From contig NZ_JAAVXB010000003.1 of NCBI RefSeq assembly GCF_012241385.1, forward strand, positions 310,001 through 374,000: a DNA stretch of 64,000 nucleotides. The letters run 5' to 3'. The notes under the pieces were generated by a model. The model ran no database searches, was not told the origin of the DNA, and was given only the letters and a program-made list of their open reading frames with translations. A program made the position numbers and the translations under genes. This document shows positions 27,644 to 36,948 of this stretch, in pieces; position 1 is the first letter of the stretch; each line of letters starts with the position of its first letter. The DNA comes from Solimonas marina. GTDB taxonomy: Bacteria > Pseudomonadota > Gammaproteobacteria > Nevskiales > Nevskiaceae.

Positions 27644-29598
27644 TACCAGAGCAGCCAGACCGGGCCGATGACCCGGTGCTGCGTATCGGGGAGGTCGGCC
27701 AGCAGCGGTTGCAGCGGCGGATTGAAGTCGGTGGCCACCGGGTAGCGCAGCACGCGGTGGAAGCTGCGCGCCTCCTGGCGCATGACGCTGCCGACCCAGA
27801 TGGTGCGGCCGTCCATCAGGCGGAAGCTCGACGGCCAGAGGCGAAGATAATACTGATGGTCGTCATCGACCGGGCGGCGCAGTACCAGCGACGGATGCTT
27901 GCCGAAATTGACCTGTGGCATCACCGGCAACTGGTCGATCGGCGCGCTGCTGGTCAGCCAGTGCAGCATCTGCCGCGGCGTCAGCGGTGCCGGCTCTTGC
28001 CAGCCCGAGGCCAGCAGATGTGCGCGAATCGTCGGTAGTTCGCCGGCCCATTGCACGGTGAACGGCTGACGGGCGCGGCCGGTGGCGTCCTGGCGCTGCA
28101 GCGGCAGGCGCTGCACGGTGCGCGGCTGCTGCCAGTGCTGCAGGCTGATCGCCTGCTTGGCGACCGGCGGCTGTGCTTCCGGCGGCGGCATGCGATGCCA
28201 TTGCAGGCTCAGGGCGATGAAGAACGTCAGCGCGATCGGCGTGATCAGCCGCACGGCGGGCAGGCGTTCGGGGTTGTGCCAGCGGTAGCCCAGGCCCAGC
28301 AGCGCCGTCCACGCCAGCCCGAACAACACCAGCAGCAGGGCGACGCTGAACCACAACACGCCGAGATAAAGCTGTGCGAAGACCACCAGCAGCAGGATCA
28401 GCGCGCTGGTGGCGTAGAGCGTGGTGCGCGCCCAGGACGCGGCGGCGGTGCTCAGCAGCACCGGCAGGAAGCTGTAGGTGACGGTGGCCAGGACCAGATC
28501 GCGACCATGTGCGGCGTCCGGCAAGGTCGTCGCGAAGTAGTGGAACGGCGGCGGCAACAGCGGGATCGCGTAGAGGCCCAGCGCGATTGCCCCGCCGAAG
28601 GCCAGCGCCGCCGCCCAATGCGCGGCCGCATGCGGTTTGCGCAGGATCACCAGCATCACGAAGGTGATGGCGCCGATCGGCATGTAGACCGGCCACTCGC
28701 CGATTTGCAGCAGGCGTTGTGCGAGTGTGAAGCCGACCGGTGTATGAACGTCGCGCAGCCATTGGAAGATGGCCGCGTCGAGCCGTGTCGGATAGTGATG
28801 CAGATGATGGCCGGCGACCAGGTAAAGCAGGACCGCGGCGATGATCAGCAGCAGCACCGCCAGCACCAGCAATGCCGGGGTCTCCGGCAGTTCGTCGTCG
28901 ATCAGTGCCAGGCCATGGCGGCTGAAGTGCTGCTGGTCGCGGCTCCAGCCGAGCAGGCGCGGCAGCCACTGTGATGCCAGGCGGCCGACGACGCGCGTCA
29001 CCGCCGTTGCCAGCCAGAACGTCAGCCACATCGCCACCATCAGGCCGAGCAGCAAACTCGCGAGGCGGCCGGCGACCTCGGCGGCCAGGCCCAGTGAGGC
29101 GCCGAACGCAACGCCCGGCATGATGAAGGCGCAGGCCCAGATGAAGGCGCCAACGACATCGGCGCACAAAAACAGCCAGAAGCGCATGCCGGAGGCCGCG
29201 GCCAGCGCCGGCGTGATCGCGCGCAGGGGGCCGAGAAAGCGCGCCAGCAGAATGCTGTACGGGCCGTGCTTCTGGAAGAAACGGCGGCCATTGGTGACGA
29301 TGTCCGGATGGCGCTGGAAGAAGCGCGCATTGAACAGGCGGTCGCCGTAGCGTCGGCCCAGCCAGAAGCTGAAGATGTCGCCGATCAACGCGCCGGCGCA
29401 GGCGATCAGCAGCGTCGGCCACAGCTCCAGGGCGCCAAGGGCAACCAGTGCGCCGATCGCGAACAGCGGCAGCGCCGCCGGAATGAAGGCGCCGACGACG
29501 AACAGCGAGTCGAGCAGCGTGATCGCGAACAGCAGCCATAGTGCCCAGTTCGGGTGGGCATTGATCCACGTCAGAAGCGTGTGCAGCGCTTCCGTCAT
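27643..29598 (-). CDS. DedA/VTT - PAP2-like - LssY_C fusion membrane protein
   Basis: This 651-residue polytopic protein has three parts. Residues about 1-190 are a DedA/VTT domain ([55 protein letters not shown]). About 230-455 is a PAP2-like helical region. About 480-651 is a soluble LssY-type C-terminal domain. In the PAP2 region the catalytic SRxxLGVHxxxD pattern reads [12 protein letters not shown] and no PSGH motif is seen, so phosphatase activity is probably lost. Lipid transport or turnover is inferred. Confidence 0.82.
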   Translation of the reverse strand: MTEALHTLLTWINAHPNWALWLLFAITLLDSLFVVGAFIPAALPLFAIGALVALGALELWPTLLIACAGALIGDIFSFWLGRRYGDRLFNARFFQRHPDIVTNGRRFFQKHGPYSILLARFLGPLRAITPALAAASGMRFWLFLCADVVGAFIWACAFIMPGVAFGASLGLAAEVAGRLASLLLGLMVAMWLTFWLATAVTRVVGRLASQWLPRLLGWSRDQQHFSRHGLALIDDELPETPALLVLAVLLLIIAAVLLYLVAGHHLHHYPTRLDAAIFQWLRDVHTPVGFTLAQRLLQIGEWPVYMPIGAITFVMLVILRKPHAAAHWAAALAFGGAIALGLYAIPLLPPPFHYFATTLPDAAHGRDLVLATVTYSFLPVLLSTAAASWARTTLYATSALILLLVVFAQLYLGVLWFSVALLLVLFGLAWTALLGLGYRWHNPERLPAVRLITPIALTFFIALSLQWHRMPPPEAQPPVAKQAISLQHWQQPRTVQRLPLQRQDATGRARQPFTVQWAGELPTIRAHLLASGWQEPAPLTPRQMLHWLTSSAPIDQLPVMPQVNFGKHPSLVLRRPVDDDHQYYLRLWPSSFRLMDGRTIWVGSVMRQEARSFHRVLRYPVATDFNPPLQPLLADLPDTQHRVIGPVWLLW

Positions 29599-30878
29599 CG
29601 GCTTTCTGCGAAGGCCTCTGCCGCGGCGTCCAGGGTCTGTTCGATCTCGGCGGCGCCGTGCCGGGTCGAGACGAAGCCGGCTTCGAAGGCCGACGGCGCG
29701 AGATAGACGCCACGCTGCAGCATGGCGTGGAAGAAGCGCTTGAAGCGCTCCGCGTCACAGCGCATCACATCGGCGAAGCCGGTGATCTGCCGCGCGTCGG
29801 TGAAGAACAGGCCGAACATGCTGCCGACCTGCGTCGTCGTGAACGGCACGCTGGCGGCCGTGGCCCGTTCGCGCAGGCCGGTGAGCAGGGTCGTGGTCGC
29901 GCGTTCCAGTTCATCGTACAGCGCGGCATTGTCGAGCTTGCGCAGGATGGCCAGACCCGCGGCCATTGCCAGCGGATTGCCGGATAGCGTGCCGGCTTGG
30001 TAGACCGGGCCGATCGGCGCCAGTTTTTCCATCACTTCGCGCTTGCCGCCGAAGGCGCCGACCGGCAGGCCACCACCGATGATCTTGCCGAGCGTGACCA
30101 GATCGGCCTCGATGCCGTAGCGGCCGCAGGCGCCGGCCGGGCCGACGCGAAAGCCGGTCATCACCTCGTCGACCACCATCAGCGCGCCTTCGCGCGTGCA
30201 CAGGCTGCGCAGGCCTTCGAGAAAGCCCGGCTGCGGCGGCACGCAGTTCATGTTGCCGGCCACCGGTTCGAGGATCACGGCGGCGATCGCGTCCGGGTGG
30301 TCGCGGAACAGCGCTTCGACCGAGGCCAGGTCGTTGTACTGCGCGGTCAGGGTGTACTTGGCCAGATCGGCCGGCACGCCCGGCGAGGTCGGCACGCCGA
30401 AGGTCAGCAGGCCGGAGCCGGCCTTGACCAGCAGCGCGTCGCCGTGGCCGTGATAGCAGCCTTCGAACTTGAGGATGTAGTCGCGGCCGGTGGCGCCGCG
30501 CGCCAGACGCAGCGCCGACATCGTCGCCTCGGTACCGCTGTTGCACATGCGCACCATGTCCAGGCCCGGCACGCGCGCGCAGAGCAGCTCGGCCATGTCG
30601 ATCTCGGCCTCGGTCGGCGCACCGTAGGACACGCCGATCTCGAGCTGGGCGCGGATCGCGGCAAGCACGTCCGGGTCCTGGTGGCCGGTGATCATGGGGC
30701 CCCAGGAGCCGACGTAATCGATGTAGCGACGACCGTCCGCATCGACCATCCAGGCGCCTTCGGCGGCGCTGATGAAGCGTGGCGTGCCACCGACCGCGCG
30801 AAATGCGCGCACCGGCGAGTTGACGCCGCCAGGGATGGTCCTCTGCGCGCGCGCGAACAGCTCGTCCGAACGACTCAT
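29595..30878 (-). CDS. hemL: Glutamate-1-semialdehyde 2,1-aminomutase
   Basis: This PLP enzyme makes 5-aminolevulinate in the C5 heme pathway. The 427-residue protein has VNSPVRAF, the [18 protein letters not shown] phosphate-binding region, VDEVMTGFR and the PLP-lysine segment [17 protein letters not shown] (about residue 266). ATG 30878 gives the expected N-terminus MSRSDELF. A diverged copy of its first 18 codons lies 128 bases upstream. It overlaps the DedA/LssY gene start by four bases. Confidence 0.96.
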   Translation of the reverse strand: MSRSDELFARAQRTIPGGVNSPVRAFRAVGGTPRFISAAEGAWMVDADGRRYIDYVGSWGPMITGHQDPDVLAAIRAQLEIGVSYGAPTEAEIDMAELLCARVPGLDMVRMCNSGTEATMSALRLARGATGRDYILKFEGCYHGHGDALLVKAGSGLLTFGVPTSPGVPADLAKYTLTAQYNDLASVEALFRDHPDAIAAVILEPVAGNMNCVPPQPGFLEGLRSLCTREGALMVVDEVMTGFRVGPAGACGRYGIEADLVTLGKIIGGGLPVGAFGGKREVMEKLAPIGPVYQAGTLSGNPLAMAAGLAILRKLDNAALYDELERATTTLLTGLRERATAASVPFTTTQVGSMFGLFFTDARQITGFADVMRCDAERFKRFFHAMLQRGVYLAPSAFEAGFVSTRHGAAEIEQTLDAAAEAFAESR

Positions 30879-31006
30879 GAGTGTGCTCCGTCGCGGCGTG
30901 GGGCGGCGCCAACTGGGCGGCCTGTGCCGCCAGCGCAAATGCTGGCCGGGACACCGCCGGGGATCGTCTTCTGCGCGCGCTCGAACAGCTCGTCGGACCG
31001 ACTCAA
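30875..31006 (-). CDS. Leader ORF made of a duplicated hemL 5' end
   Basis: A TTG codon at 31006, preceded by a good RBS (AAGGAG), opens a 43-codon frame. Codons 1-19 ([19 protein letters not shown]) copy the HemL N-terminus with two amino-acid changes after the start; five of the base changes are silent. The frame then diverges and ends in TGA overlapping the hemL ATG (ATGA), in a different frame from hemL. It is either a relic of an older hemL copy or a translated leader coupled to hemL. No proof of expression can be read from sequence. Confidence 0.5.
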   Translation of the reverse strand: MSRSDELFERAQKTIPGGVPASICAGGTGRPVGAAPRRDGAHS

Positions 31007-31070
31007 GATTCAGGCTCCTTCGGGGCGGAGCGGCCTGCGCGTGCCCCGGACAATATTCAGGTAGGCGATT

Positions 31071-31715
31071 CTAAGGGATGCGCGCTGTCTGTCCGCCGAT
31101 CGCGGCGACATAGGCGCGTGCCGCCGCCTCGATGTCGGCGGCGCCGAACACGCCGTCGATCGCGGCGATCAGCGTGGCGCCCGACCTGGCGACCGGCCCG
31201 AGGTTGTCCGGCGTCAGGCCGCCGATCGCGCAGATCGGCGCGTCCAGTGCCGCGTGTGCGGCGGCCAGCGTCGCCAGCTCGGCCGGCGGTGCGTCGGGCT
31301 TGGTCTTCGACGCAAAGAAGCGGCCGAACGCAACATAGCTGGCGCCGGCCGCGACGGCGGCGCGTGCCCGCTCCAGCGAATTGCCGCAGGTGGCGCCGAT
31401 CACCGCGTCGGGGCCGAGTTGTGCCCGCGCGGCCGCCAGCGAACCGTCGCTGGCGCCGAGATGGACGCCGGCGGCGCCGACCGCGGCGGCCAGCGCGGTG
31501 TCGTCGTTGATGACCAGCAGCGCGCCGGCCTCGCGGCACAGCGCATTGAGCGCGGCTGCGTTGGCGTGCCGCCGTGCGGCGTCGCTGCGCTTGTCGCGGT
31601 ACTGGATCAGGCTTGCGCCGCCGCGCAGCGCGGCGGCGACGGCCGTCATCAAGCGCGCGTCGTCGTCGACCAGAGCGTCGGGGGTGATCGCGTAAAGACC
31701 GGAGGGAACTGTCAT
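31071..31715 (-). CDS. thiE: Thiamine-phosphate synthase
   Basis: ThiE joins HMP diphosphate and the thiazole phosphate to give thiamine phosphate. The 214-residue TIM-barrel protein has LYAITPD, SLIQYRDKR, LLVINDDTALA, GVHLGASD, GATCGNSLE, YVAFGRFFASKTK and ICAIGGLTPDN, all family landmarks. Its ATG overlaps the thiD stop (ATGA). Confidence 0.95.
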   Translation of the reverse strand: MTVPSGLYAITPDALVDDDARLMTAVAAALRGGASLIQYRDKRSDAARRHANAAALNALCREAGALLVINDDTALAAAVGAAGVHLGASDGSLAAARAQLGPDAVIGATCGNSLERARAAVAAGASYVAFGRFFASKTKPDAPPAELATLAAAHAALDAPICAIGGLTPDNLGPVARSGATLIAAIDGVFGAADIEAAARAYVAAIGGQTARIP

Positions 31716-32488
31716 GTCAGGTGGCGCTTCGGAATCAGGCGGCCCTGGCCGGCCGCATAGGCAGCTGCAAGGGTGCCATGGGTGTAATCCTGCGCCCGCG
31801 CGATGGCCTGGCCCCAGTCGTCGCCGACGGCGATGCGGCCGGCGATCGCCGCCGCCAGGGTGCAGCCGGCGCCGTGAAAGCGCGCGTCGATGCGCGGGCT
31901 GCGCAGCGTGTGCAGCGTGCCGGCGCCGTCACGCCATAGATTTTGGATGTCGAGCCCCGGTTCGTCACCGCCGGTGATCAACACCTGACGGCAGCCGGCA
32001 GCGGCCAGCCGTGCGGCGGCGGCCGGCAGGTCGGGGGCGTCCGGCATCAGGCGCCGTGCTTCGGCGGCGTTCGGCGTCAGCAGCGCCAGTTGCGGCAGCA
32101 GTTGCTCGATGAGTCCGGCGCGCAGGTTGGCGTCGCTGAGATCAGTGCCGCCGCCGGCACGCAGCACCGGATCGCAGATCGCCGGCACGCCGGCGCGGCG
32201 AATGACGTCGACCAGTACCGGCAACAGCGCGGCGTCGCCGATCAGGCCGATCTTGACGGCGGCGACCGGGCCATCGGCGAGCAGCAGCTCGACCTGCTCG
32301 GCGACCTGTGCCGGTGGCTGCGGCAGGACGCGGCGGACGTTACCGCTGTCCTGCACCGTCAGCGCGGTGATGACCGTCAGTGCATGCGCGCCCTGTGCGG
32401 CGATCGCTTCAAGGTCGGCGTGGATGCCTGCGCCGCCCGACGGGTCATGGCCCGACAGACACAGGACCCGCGGCCGTGACGTCAGCAT
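31712..32488 (-). CDS. thiD: Hydroxymethylpyrimidine/phosphomethylpyrimidine kinase
   Basis: ThiD phosphorylates HMP and HMP-P for thiamine synthesis. The 258-residue ribokinase-fold protein has GHDPSGGAGI (residues 13-22), GAHALTVITALTVQ, VAAVKIGLIG, CDPVLRAGGG, LTPNAAEARRL and HGAGCTLAAAIAG with the catalytic GAGC region. It forms an operon with thiE, ending near hemL. No TPP riboswitch is visible upstream. Confidence 0.94.
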   Translation of the reverse strand: MLTSRPRVLCLSGHDPSGGAGIHADLEAIAAQGAHALTVITALTVQDSGNVRRVLPQPPAQVAEQVELLLADGPVAAVKIGLIGDAALLPVLVDVIRRAGVPAICDPVLRAGGGTDLSDANLRAGLIEQLLPQLALLTPNAAEARRLMPDAPDLPAAAARLAAAGCRQVLITGGDEPGLDIQNLWRDGAGTLHTLRSPRIDARFHGAGCTLAAAIAGRIAVGDDWGQAIARAQDYTHGTLAAAYAAGQGRLIPKRHLT

Positions 32489-32818
32489 CGGTGGGGGGAT
32501 CCCGCACTTGACAACCGCCGCACACCTTTGCCGCGCTGCAGCAGTTTATGCACAGTAACGGTGCCCGCACTGCGCATAGGCCCGTGCTTGCGACATTTTT
32601 TTGTCAAAATGCAGTAGAAAATATGCAAGTTCATGTTTTGAAATGGGAAAGTTCGATGAACAGAAACTATCCCCGAAGCAGAAATCAACGAAGTTACGGC
32701 CACTTAAGGACTTGGTCGACGCATTGTGCACAAAGATATCCACAGAGTTTGTGGGCAACTTCGAGTTTTTCCATTGATAGCTTACATTTATCGTAAAAAC
32801 CTAAAGTTAATCTTGCTT
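32489..32818. other. AT-rich intergenic region with DnaA-box-like sites
   Basis: This 330-base gap between divergent genes is far more AT-rich than its surroundings. It contains TTATGCACA (32546-32554, exact match to TTATNCACA), TTGTGCACA (32724-32732), ATATCCACA (32736-32744) and reverse-sense TGTGGGCAA (32750-32758), the last three within 35 bases and each one or two mismatches from a DnaA box. There are T7 and A-rich tracts. No replication-initiation gene lies nearby. Confidence 0.4.
32643..32777 (+). CDS. Possible small lysine-rich protein
   Basis: A 44-codon frame starts with ATG 32643 and encodes a Lys-rich sequence (KLSPKQKSTKLRPLKDL, then a more hydrophobic VDALCTKISTEFVGNFEFFH end). 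The frame is open upstream to 32580. AT-rich DNA opens frames by chance, and no convincing RBS precedes the ATG. I do not recognise the protein; it could be a gene remnant or non-coding. Confidence 0.25.
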   Translation: MGKFDEQKLSPKQKSTKLRPLKDLVDALCTKISTEFVGNFEFFH

Positions 32819-33724
32819 ATGGGCTATCGATATGCATGGGCCTTGGCGTGGGGCGGCGTCCTCTCATGCGGCACTGCGATGGGGGGCGCGACCGGACTGC
32901 CGGCGGTGCACGATCCGGCAATTCCCGAGCTGTCCGGCTGCGCCAGCGACGGCCGGCAACCCGAGCGACTGTGGGTGCACAACGACAGCAGCAATCCACC
33001 GCTGCTGTTCGCGATCAACCCGCAGGGCCAGGTCCTGCAGCGGGTGCGCGTCGACGGCGCCGACAATGTCGATTGGGAGGACATCGCCCACTTCGTCTGG
33101 CATGGGCAGTCCTATCTGGCGCTGGCCGATACCGGCGACAACTTCGCCTGGCGCGACGGCGTGGCGGTGCTGCTGATGCCGGAGCCGGTACCCGGCATGC
33201 GCGAGCTGCGCCCGGCGCGCACGATTCGTGTGCACTACCCGGACGGTGCACATGATGTCGAGGCGCTGGCGGTCGATGCTGCGGCTGGCGACATCCTGCT
33301 ACTGACCAAGCGCCGGCCGCCGGCGCGCCTCTATCGGCTGCGGCTCGACGGCCCCGACGTCCAGCAGGCCGAGCCGATCGCGACGCTGCCGGACTGGTGG
33401 CCGGAACGACAGACGCCGGTCGAGACCATCAGCGAGTGGCATTACCGCGGCGCGGTCAGCGCCATGGACTTGTCGCCGGACGGCCGGCGTCTGGCGATGC
33501 TGACCGGTACGCACTGGATGGTCTTTGATCGTGATGGCGGCGAGCCCTGGGCGCAGGTGCTGCAGCGCCAGCCGCGCATCGCACGGATTCCGCGGCCGTC
33601 CGACGGGCCGGACACGATTTACGAGGCGCTATGCTGGGCCGCCGACGGCGGCTTGTGGATCAACGGCGAGCGTCTGCCGGCACCGCTGCTGCATCTTGCG
33701 CCGGGAGTGCCGTCAGGGCCCTGA
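32819..33724 (+). CDS. Secreted beta-propeller-like protein of unknown function
   Basis: This 301-residue protein starts at ATG 32819 with a signal-like sequence ([13 protein letters not shown], a possible but weak lipobox). The body has repeated beta-strand patterns such as [55 protein letters not shown] and [14 protein letters not shown], which look like propeller blades. No catalytic motif is recognised. It converges on mtgA with the stop codons about ten bases apart. Confidence 0.65.
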   Translation: MGYRYAWALAWGGVLSCGTAMGGATGLPAVHDPAIPELSGCASDGRQPERLWVHNDSSNPPLLFAINPQGQVLQRVRVDGADNVDWEDIAHFVWHGQSYLALADTGDNFAWRDGVAVLLMPEPVPGMRELRPARTIRVHYPDGAHDVEALAVDAAAGDILLLTKRRPPARLYRLRLDGPDVQQAEPIATLPDWWPERQTPVETISEWHYRGAVSAMDLSPDGRRLAMLTGTHWMVFDRDGGEPWAQVLQRQPRIARIPRPSDGPDTIYEALCWAADGGLWINGERLPAPLLHLAPGVPSGP

Positions 33725-34657
33725 CGGCGGCGGCGCGGAGTCGCCGTTGGCGTCGTTGCTCGGTTCGGACGATGGCGGGCTGTCGGCATTCGGTGGCGGT
33801 TCGAACGCCGGCGGCGGGCTGTCACTGGCCGGTGGCGGTAGTTCGGTCGGCGGCGGCAGCGGCTCATCGTCGGGTTCCAGCTGCGCGGCTGGCGCCGGTG
33901 TCGGTGCGGCCGCCGGGGCGCTGGCCGTAGTGCCGTTTTCGTCGTCGTCGATCTGCTGCTGCAGGTCGTCCGGAATTTCCGGTTCCGGCTCGCTGTCCGG
34001 TTTGTGCCCGCCGTAGCCCATCTGGTCGAGGATCCAGTTCACCCGGCGCTGCACATAGCTGCCCGGATGCGTGACGCTCCAGTGCCGTGGGCTGGGCAGC
34101 ACCGAGGTCAGGTGCGCGGCCTCGGTGGCGCTGAGCGTCGCCGCCGAATGATGGAAATAGTGCTGCGAGGCTGCCTCGACGCCGTAGATGCCGGGCCCGA
34201 ACTCGGCAATGTTCAGATACATCTCAAGGATGCGCTGCTTGCTCCACAGCGCTTCAAGCAGCACGGTGTAGCCGGCCTCGACGCCCTTGCGGAAATACCC
34301 GCCGCCACCCCAAAGGAACAGATTCTTGGCGGTCTGCTGGCTGATCGTCGACGCGCCACGGATGTGCTTCGAGTGCTTGTTGTGCTCGCGCGCCTTCTCG
34401 ATCGCGTCGATATCGAAGCCGTGGTGCTGGTAGAACTTCTGGTCCTCCGAGGCGACCACCGCCTTGCGCATGGTGCCGGCGATCTTGCTGCGCGGCACCC
34501 AGTGGTACTGCACCGGCTTGACCGGGCTGCGCAGCATGTAAGACGTGATCGGTGGCGGAATCCAGCGCAACAGGCCGACCGGCAGCACGGTCACGGCGAG
34601 GATCAGCACGACCAGCCACAGCAGAAGACGCGGGCCGCGGCGACGGCGCTTGCTCAT
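33713..34657 (-). CDS. mtgA: Monofunctional peptidoglycan glycosyltransferase
   Basis: This enzyme polymerises lipid II into glycan strands without a transpeptidase domain. It has an N-terminal membrane helix ([20 protein letters not shown]) and a GT51 domain with the catalytic Glu in [55 protein letters not shown] and [13 protein letters not shown]. After about residue 222 it carries a Pro/Asp/Glu-rich tail of about 90 residues, absent from most MtgA proteins. The start overlaps the upstream gene's stop (ATGA). Confidence 0.93.
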   Translation of the reverse strand: MSKRRRRGPRLLLWLVVLILAVTVLPVGLLRWIPPPITSYMLRSPVKPVQYHWVPRSKIAGTMRKAVVASEDQKFYQHHGFDIDAIEKAREHNKHSKHIRGASTISQQTAKNLFLWGGGGYFRKGVEAGYTVLLEALWSKQRILEMYLNIAEFGPGIYGVEAASQHYFHHSAATLSATEAAHLTSVLPSPRHWSVTHPGSYVQRRVNWILDQMGYGGHKPDSEPEPEIPDDLQQQIDDDENGTTASAPAAAPTPAPAAQLEPDDEPLPPPTELPPPASDSPPPAFEPPPNADSPPSSEPSNDANGDSAPPPSGP

Positions 34658-35280
34658 GGGCGATTCCGATGGCGTTCGAGATCGAACACCGGCAGGGTGA
34701 GGTTCCAGTAGATCGCCGCGATACGCAGCGAAGCGACCACCGCCATGCCGCTGAACGAGGCGTAGATGCGCGGGATGCCGAGTCGCTGCAGGATCAGATA
34801 GCAGATCGAGCCGGCGATCACGGCAGTCGCGTAGAAATGACCGCGGCCGAGGATGAATGGCACCTCGTTGCACAACACATCGCGCAGCAGGCCGCCGAAG
34901 GTGCAAGTGATGACGGCGATGACCACCACCATCAGTGCCGGCAGCTGCGCGGTTTCGGCGATCTGCGAGCCGGTCATCGCGAACAGCGCCAAGCCCAGCG
35001 CGTCGGCGATTTCCAGCTCGCGTTCCGGCGGTCGGCGGTAGCGCACGTAAAGAATCGTCAGCGCCGAGGCGACGAAGATCGTGATCAGGTAGGCGGTGTC
35101 GGTCAGCCAGAAGATCGGCCGCCGCATCAGCAGGTCGCGGATCGTGCCACCGCCGAGCGCGGTGACGACGGCGATCACGCCGACGCCGACCGGATCGAGG
35201 CGTTTGCGGCCGGCGGCCAGCGTGCCGGACACGGCGAACACGCCGACACCGACCAGATCGAGAATGCGGACGAGCGTCAT
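34654..35280 (-). CDS. TRIC/UPF0126 membrane protein
   Basis: This 208-residue membrane protein has six to seven helices and two inverted repeats each with a Gly-rich motif followed by [11 protein letters not shown] and GGLLRDVL, the UPF0126 (trimeric intracellular cation channel-like) hallmark. It probably forms a cation channel; its physiological ion is unknown here. ATG 35280 is chosen since the upstream extension is Arg-rich and non-conserved. It lies between benE and mtgA on the same strand. Confidence 0.88.
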   Translation of the reverse strand: MTLVRILDLVGVGVFAVSGTLAAGRKRLDPVGVGVIAVVTALGGGTIRDLLMRRPIFWLTDTAYLITIFVASALTILYVRYRRPPERELEIADALGLALFAMTGSQIAETAQLPALMVVVIAVITCTFGGLLRDVLCNEVPFILGRGHFYATAVIAGSICYLILQRLGIPRIYASFSGMAVVASLRIAAIYWNLTLPVFDLERHRNRP

Positions 35281-35338
35281 GCCCGCGATTGTACGGTGGC
35301 GCGCCCGGCCACCCGCAAACGCCGCGCCGAGCAAGCGC

Positions 35339-36508
35339 TCAGCGTGCGAGCAAACGCCGCGCGCCGAGTACCGCGAAGCCGACCACCAGTCCCCAGAAGG
35401 CCGAACCGATGCCGAGCAGGCTCAGGCCGGATGCCGTCGCCAGAAAGCACAGCACGGCGGCTTCGCGCTCGCGCGGCGCGGCGAGCATGCCGGCCATCGC
35501 GCCGCTCAGCGGTGCAATCAGTGCCAGGCCGGCGATGGTGGCGATGGCGTCGCCCGGCAGCTGCCTGAACAACTCGACCAATGGCGTCGAGAACAAGGCC
35601 AGCAGCAGATAGAAGCCGGAGTAAACGACGCCGGCGCGCCAGCGTCGCGCGCGGTCCGGATGGGTGTCGTCGCCGGTGCAGATCGCCGCGGTGATCGCCG
35701 CCAGATTGATGCTGAACGCGCCGAACGGTGCCAGCAGCAGGGTCGTCAGTCCGGTGTAGAGCAGCACCGGCCGCGGCGGCGTGTCGTAGCCGGCGCTGCG
35801 CATCACCGCGAGACCCGGCAGGTTCTGCGAAGCCAGCGTCACCAGGAACAGCGGAATGCCGAGGCTGACCAGCGCTTTGGCGTCGAGGACCGGCGCGGTG
35901 GCGCCGAGCGTGCCGAACAGGCCGCCGCCAACGTGGCCGATCTGTCCGCGCACCAGCACGGTGGCGATCACCAGCAGCAGCGCGGCGAGCAGGGCGTACG
36001 TCGGCCAGCGCTGACGGATGACGATGAACACGATCAGTGCCGGCAGCGCCATCAGCAGGCTGTGCTCGACGCTGCGAAACAGCGCAATGCAGAACGACAG
36101 CAGAATGCCGCCGAGCATGGCGCTGGCGATCGCCGGCGGAATCCGCGCCGCCAGCCGGCCGAGGGCCGGCACCAGTCCGAGCAGCATCATCAACGCCGCC
36201 GCGAACAGGAACGCGCCGACCGCCGGCCCATAGGCGACGCCGCTGGCGCCGGCGATCAACGCCGCGCCCGGCGTCGACCACGCCAGCACGATGGGCATGC
36301 GCAGCGCGATGCTCAGGGCCGCGCCGGCGATGCCGATGCCGAGGCACAAGGCGGTGACCGCCGAGCCGATCTGTGTGGCGCTGGCGCCGAGGTGCTGACC
36401 CATGCTGACGATCAGCGCGATCGTGCCGCCGAAGCCGACGACTGCGGCAATGAAGGCATTGGTGAAGACGGACAGCGGCCAGTTGCGGGCGGTGGGGCTG
36501 GGGATCAT
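35339..36508 (-). CDS. benE: BenE-family transporter
   Basis: This 389-residue inner-membrane protein has about 12 helices and resembles benzoate/H+ symporters: GGTIALIVSMGQHLGAS near the N-terminus, MPIVLAWSTPGAALIA, GHVGGGLFG, LASQNLPGLAVMRSAGY and FGAFSINLAAITAAICTG. BenE proteins import benzoate in degraders, but no benzoate catabolic gene is nearby, so the true substrate is uncertain. First gene of a run with the TRIC gene and mtgA. Confidence 0.88.
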   Translation of the reverse strand: MIPSPTARNWPLSVFTNAFIAAVVGFGGTIALIVSMGQHLGASATQIGSAVTALCLGIGIAGAALSIALRMPIVLAWSTPGAALIAGASGVAYGPAVGAFLFAAALMMLLGLVPALGRLAARIPPAIASAMLGGILLSFCIALFRSVEHSLLMALPALIVFIVIRQRWPTYALLAALLLVIATVLVRGQIGHVGGGLFGTLGATAPVLDAKALVSLGIPLFLVTLASQNLPGLAVMRSAGYDTPPRPVLLYTGLTTLLLAPFGAFSINLAAITAAICTGDDTHPDRARRWRAGVVYSGFYLLLALFSTPLVELFRQLPGDAIATIAGLALIAPLSGAMAGMLAAPREREAAVLCFLATASGLSLLGIGSAFWGLVVGFAVLGARRLLAR

Positions 36509-36948
36509 GGACGTGGGGCGAGACAGCGGGAACTAAGGCCTTAACGGATCGGCCCGGGCACCCGGAAATCATCGCCGATCCGCGCCCGTCGAAACGAAAG
36601 TGTCACCTGATCGCAACTCTAACGTTACGCCCCGGCCATACGGTGGACCGGGTTGGGAGGCATCGCGACCGTGCGAAACAGACAGAGCCGGGGGACGGCT
36701 CGGCACGGGACGCGATAGCGGACAGGCCGTTTCGAGACGCCTGAGCAGCGGCGCGAGGCGCCGGCATTTTCCGAATCTCCTCCAGCTACGGCGGGTGCCG
36801 ACGCGCACAGTCGTGGTCTGTGGATCAGGTGCGATGAATCCGGTGGGTGCCGCGAGCCGGCACCGCCTGCCTGAACTCCCGACGCCATTCGATCGCGGTG
36901 GCGCGTCGCGCTGCCGCGGGTTCGCGCATGCAGCCGATAGGGGTTTCA
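36509..36948. other. Intergenic region upstream of the TonB receptor
   Basis: This 440-base gap separates divergent benE and the receptor gene. It holds a hairpin GGTGCCG / CGGCACC (36846-36864) with a five-base loop but no T run. No complete riboswitch consensus (cobalamin, c-di-GMP or TPP) could be matched, and no convincing ORF is seen. The receptor promoter must lie here. Confidence 0.4.

Noticed and set aside
32489-32620. TPP riboswitch upstream of thiD
   Set aside because: The conserved CTGAGA and ACCTGA thi-box elements are not found in the minus-strand leader.
32489-32818. Chromosomal replication origin
   Set aside because: DnaA-box-like sites are few and mostly imperfect, and neither dnaA, dnaN, gidA nor other origin-linked genes are nearby.
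34552-35568. 338-codon plus-strand frame over mtgA and the TRIC gene
   Set aside because: It crosses two well-supported minus-strand genes and their ATGA junction, with no motif of its own.
36509-36948. Cobalamin riboswitch upstream of the TonB receptor
   Set aside because: The B12-box core is not present; only one simple hairpin is visible.
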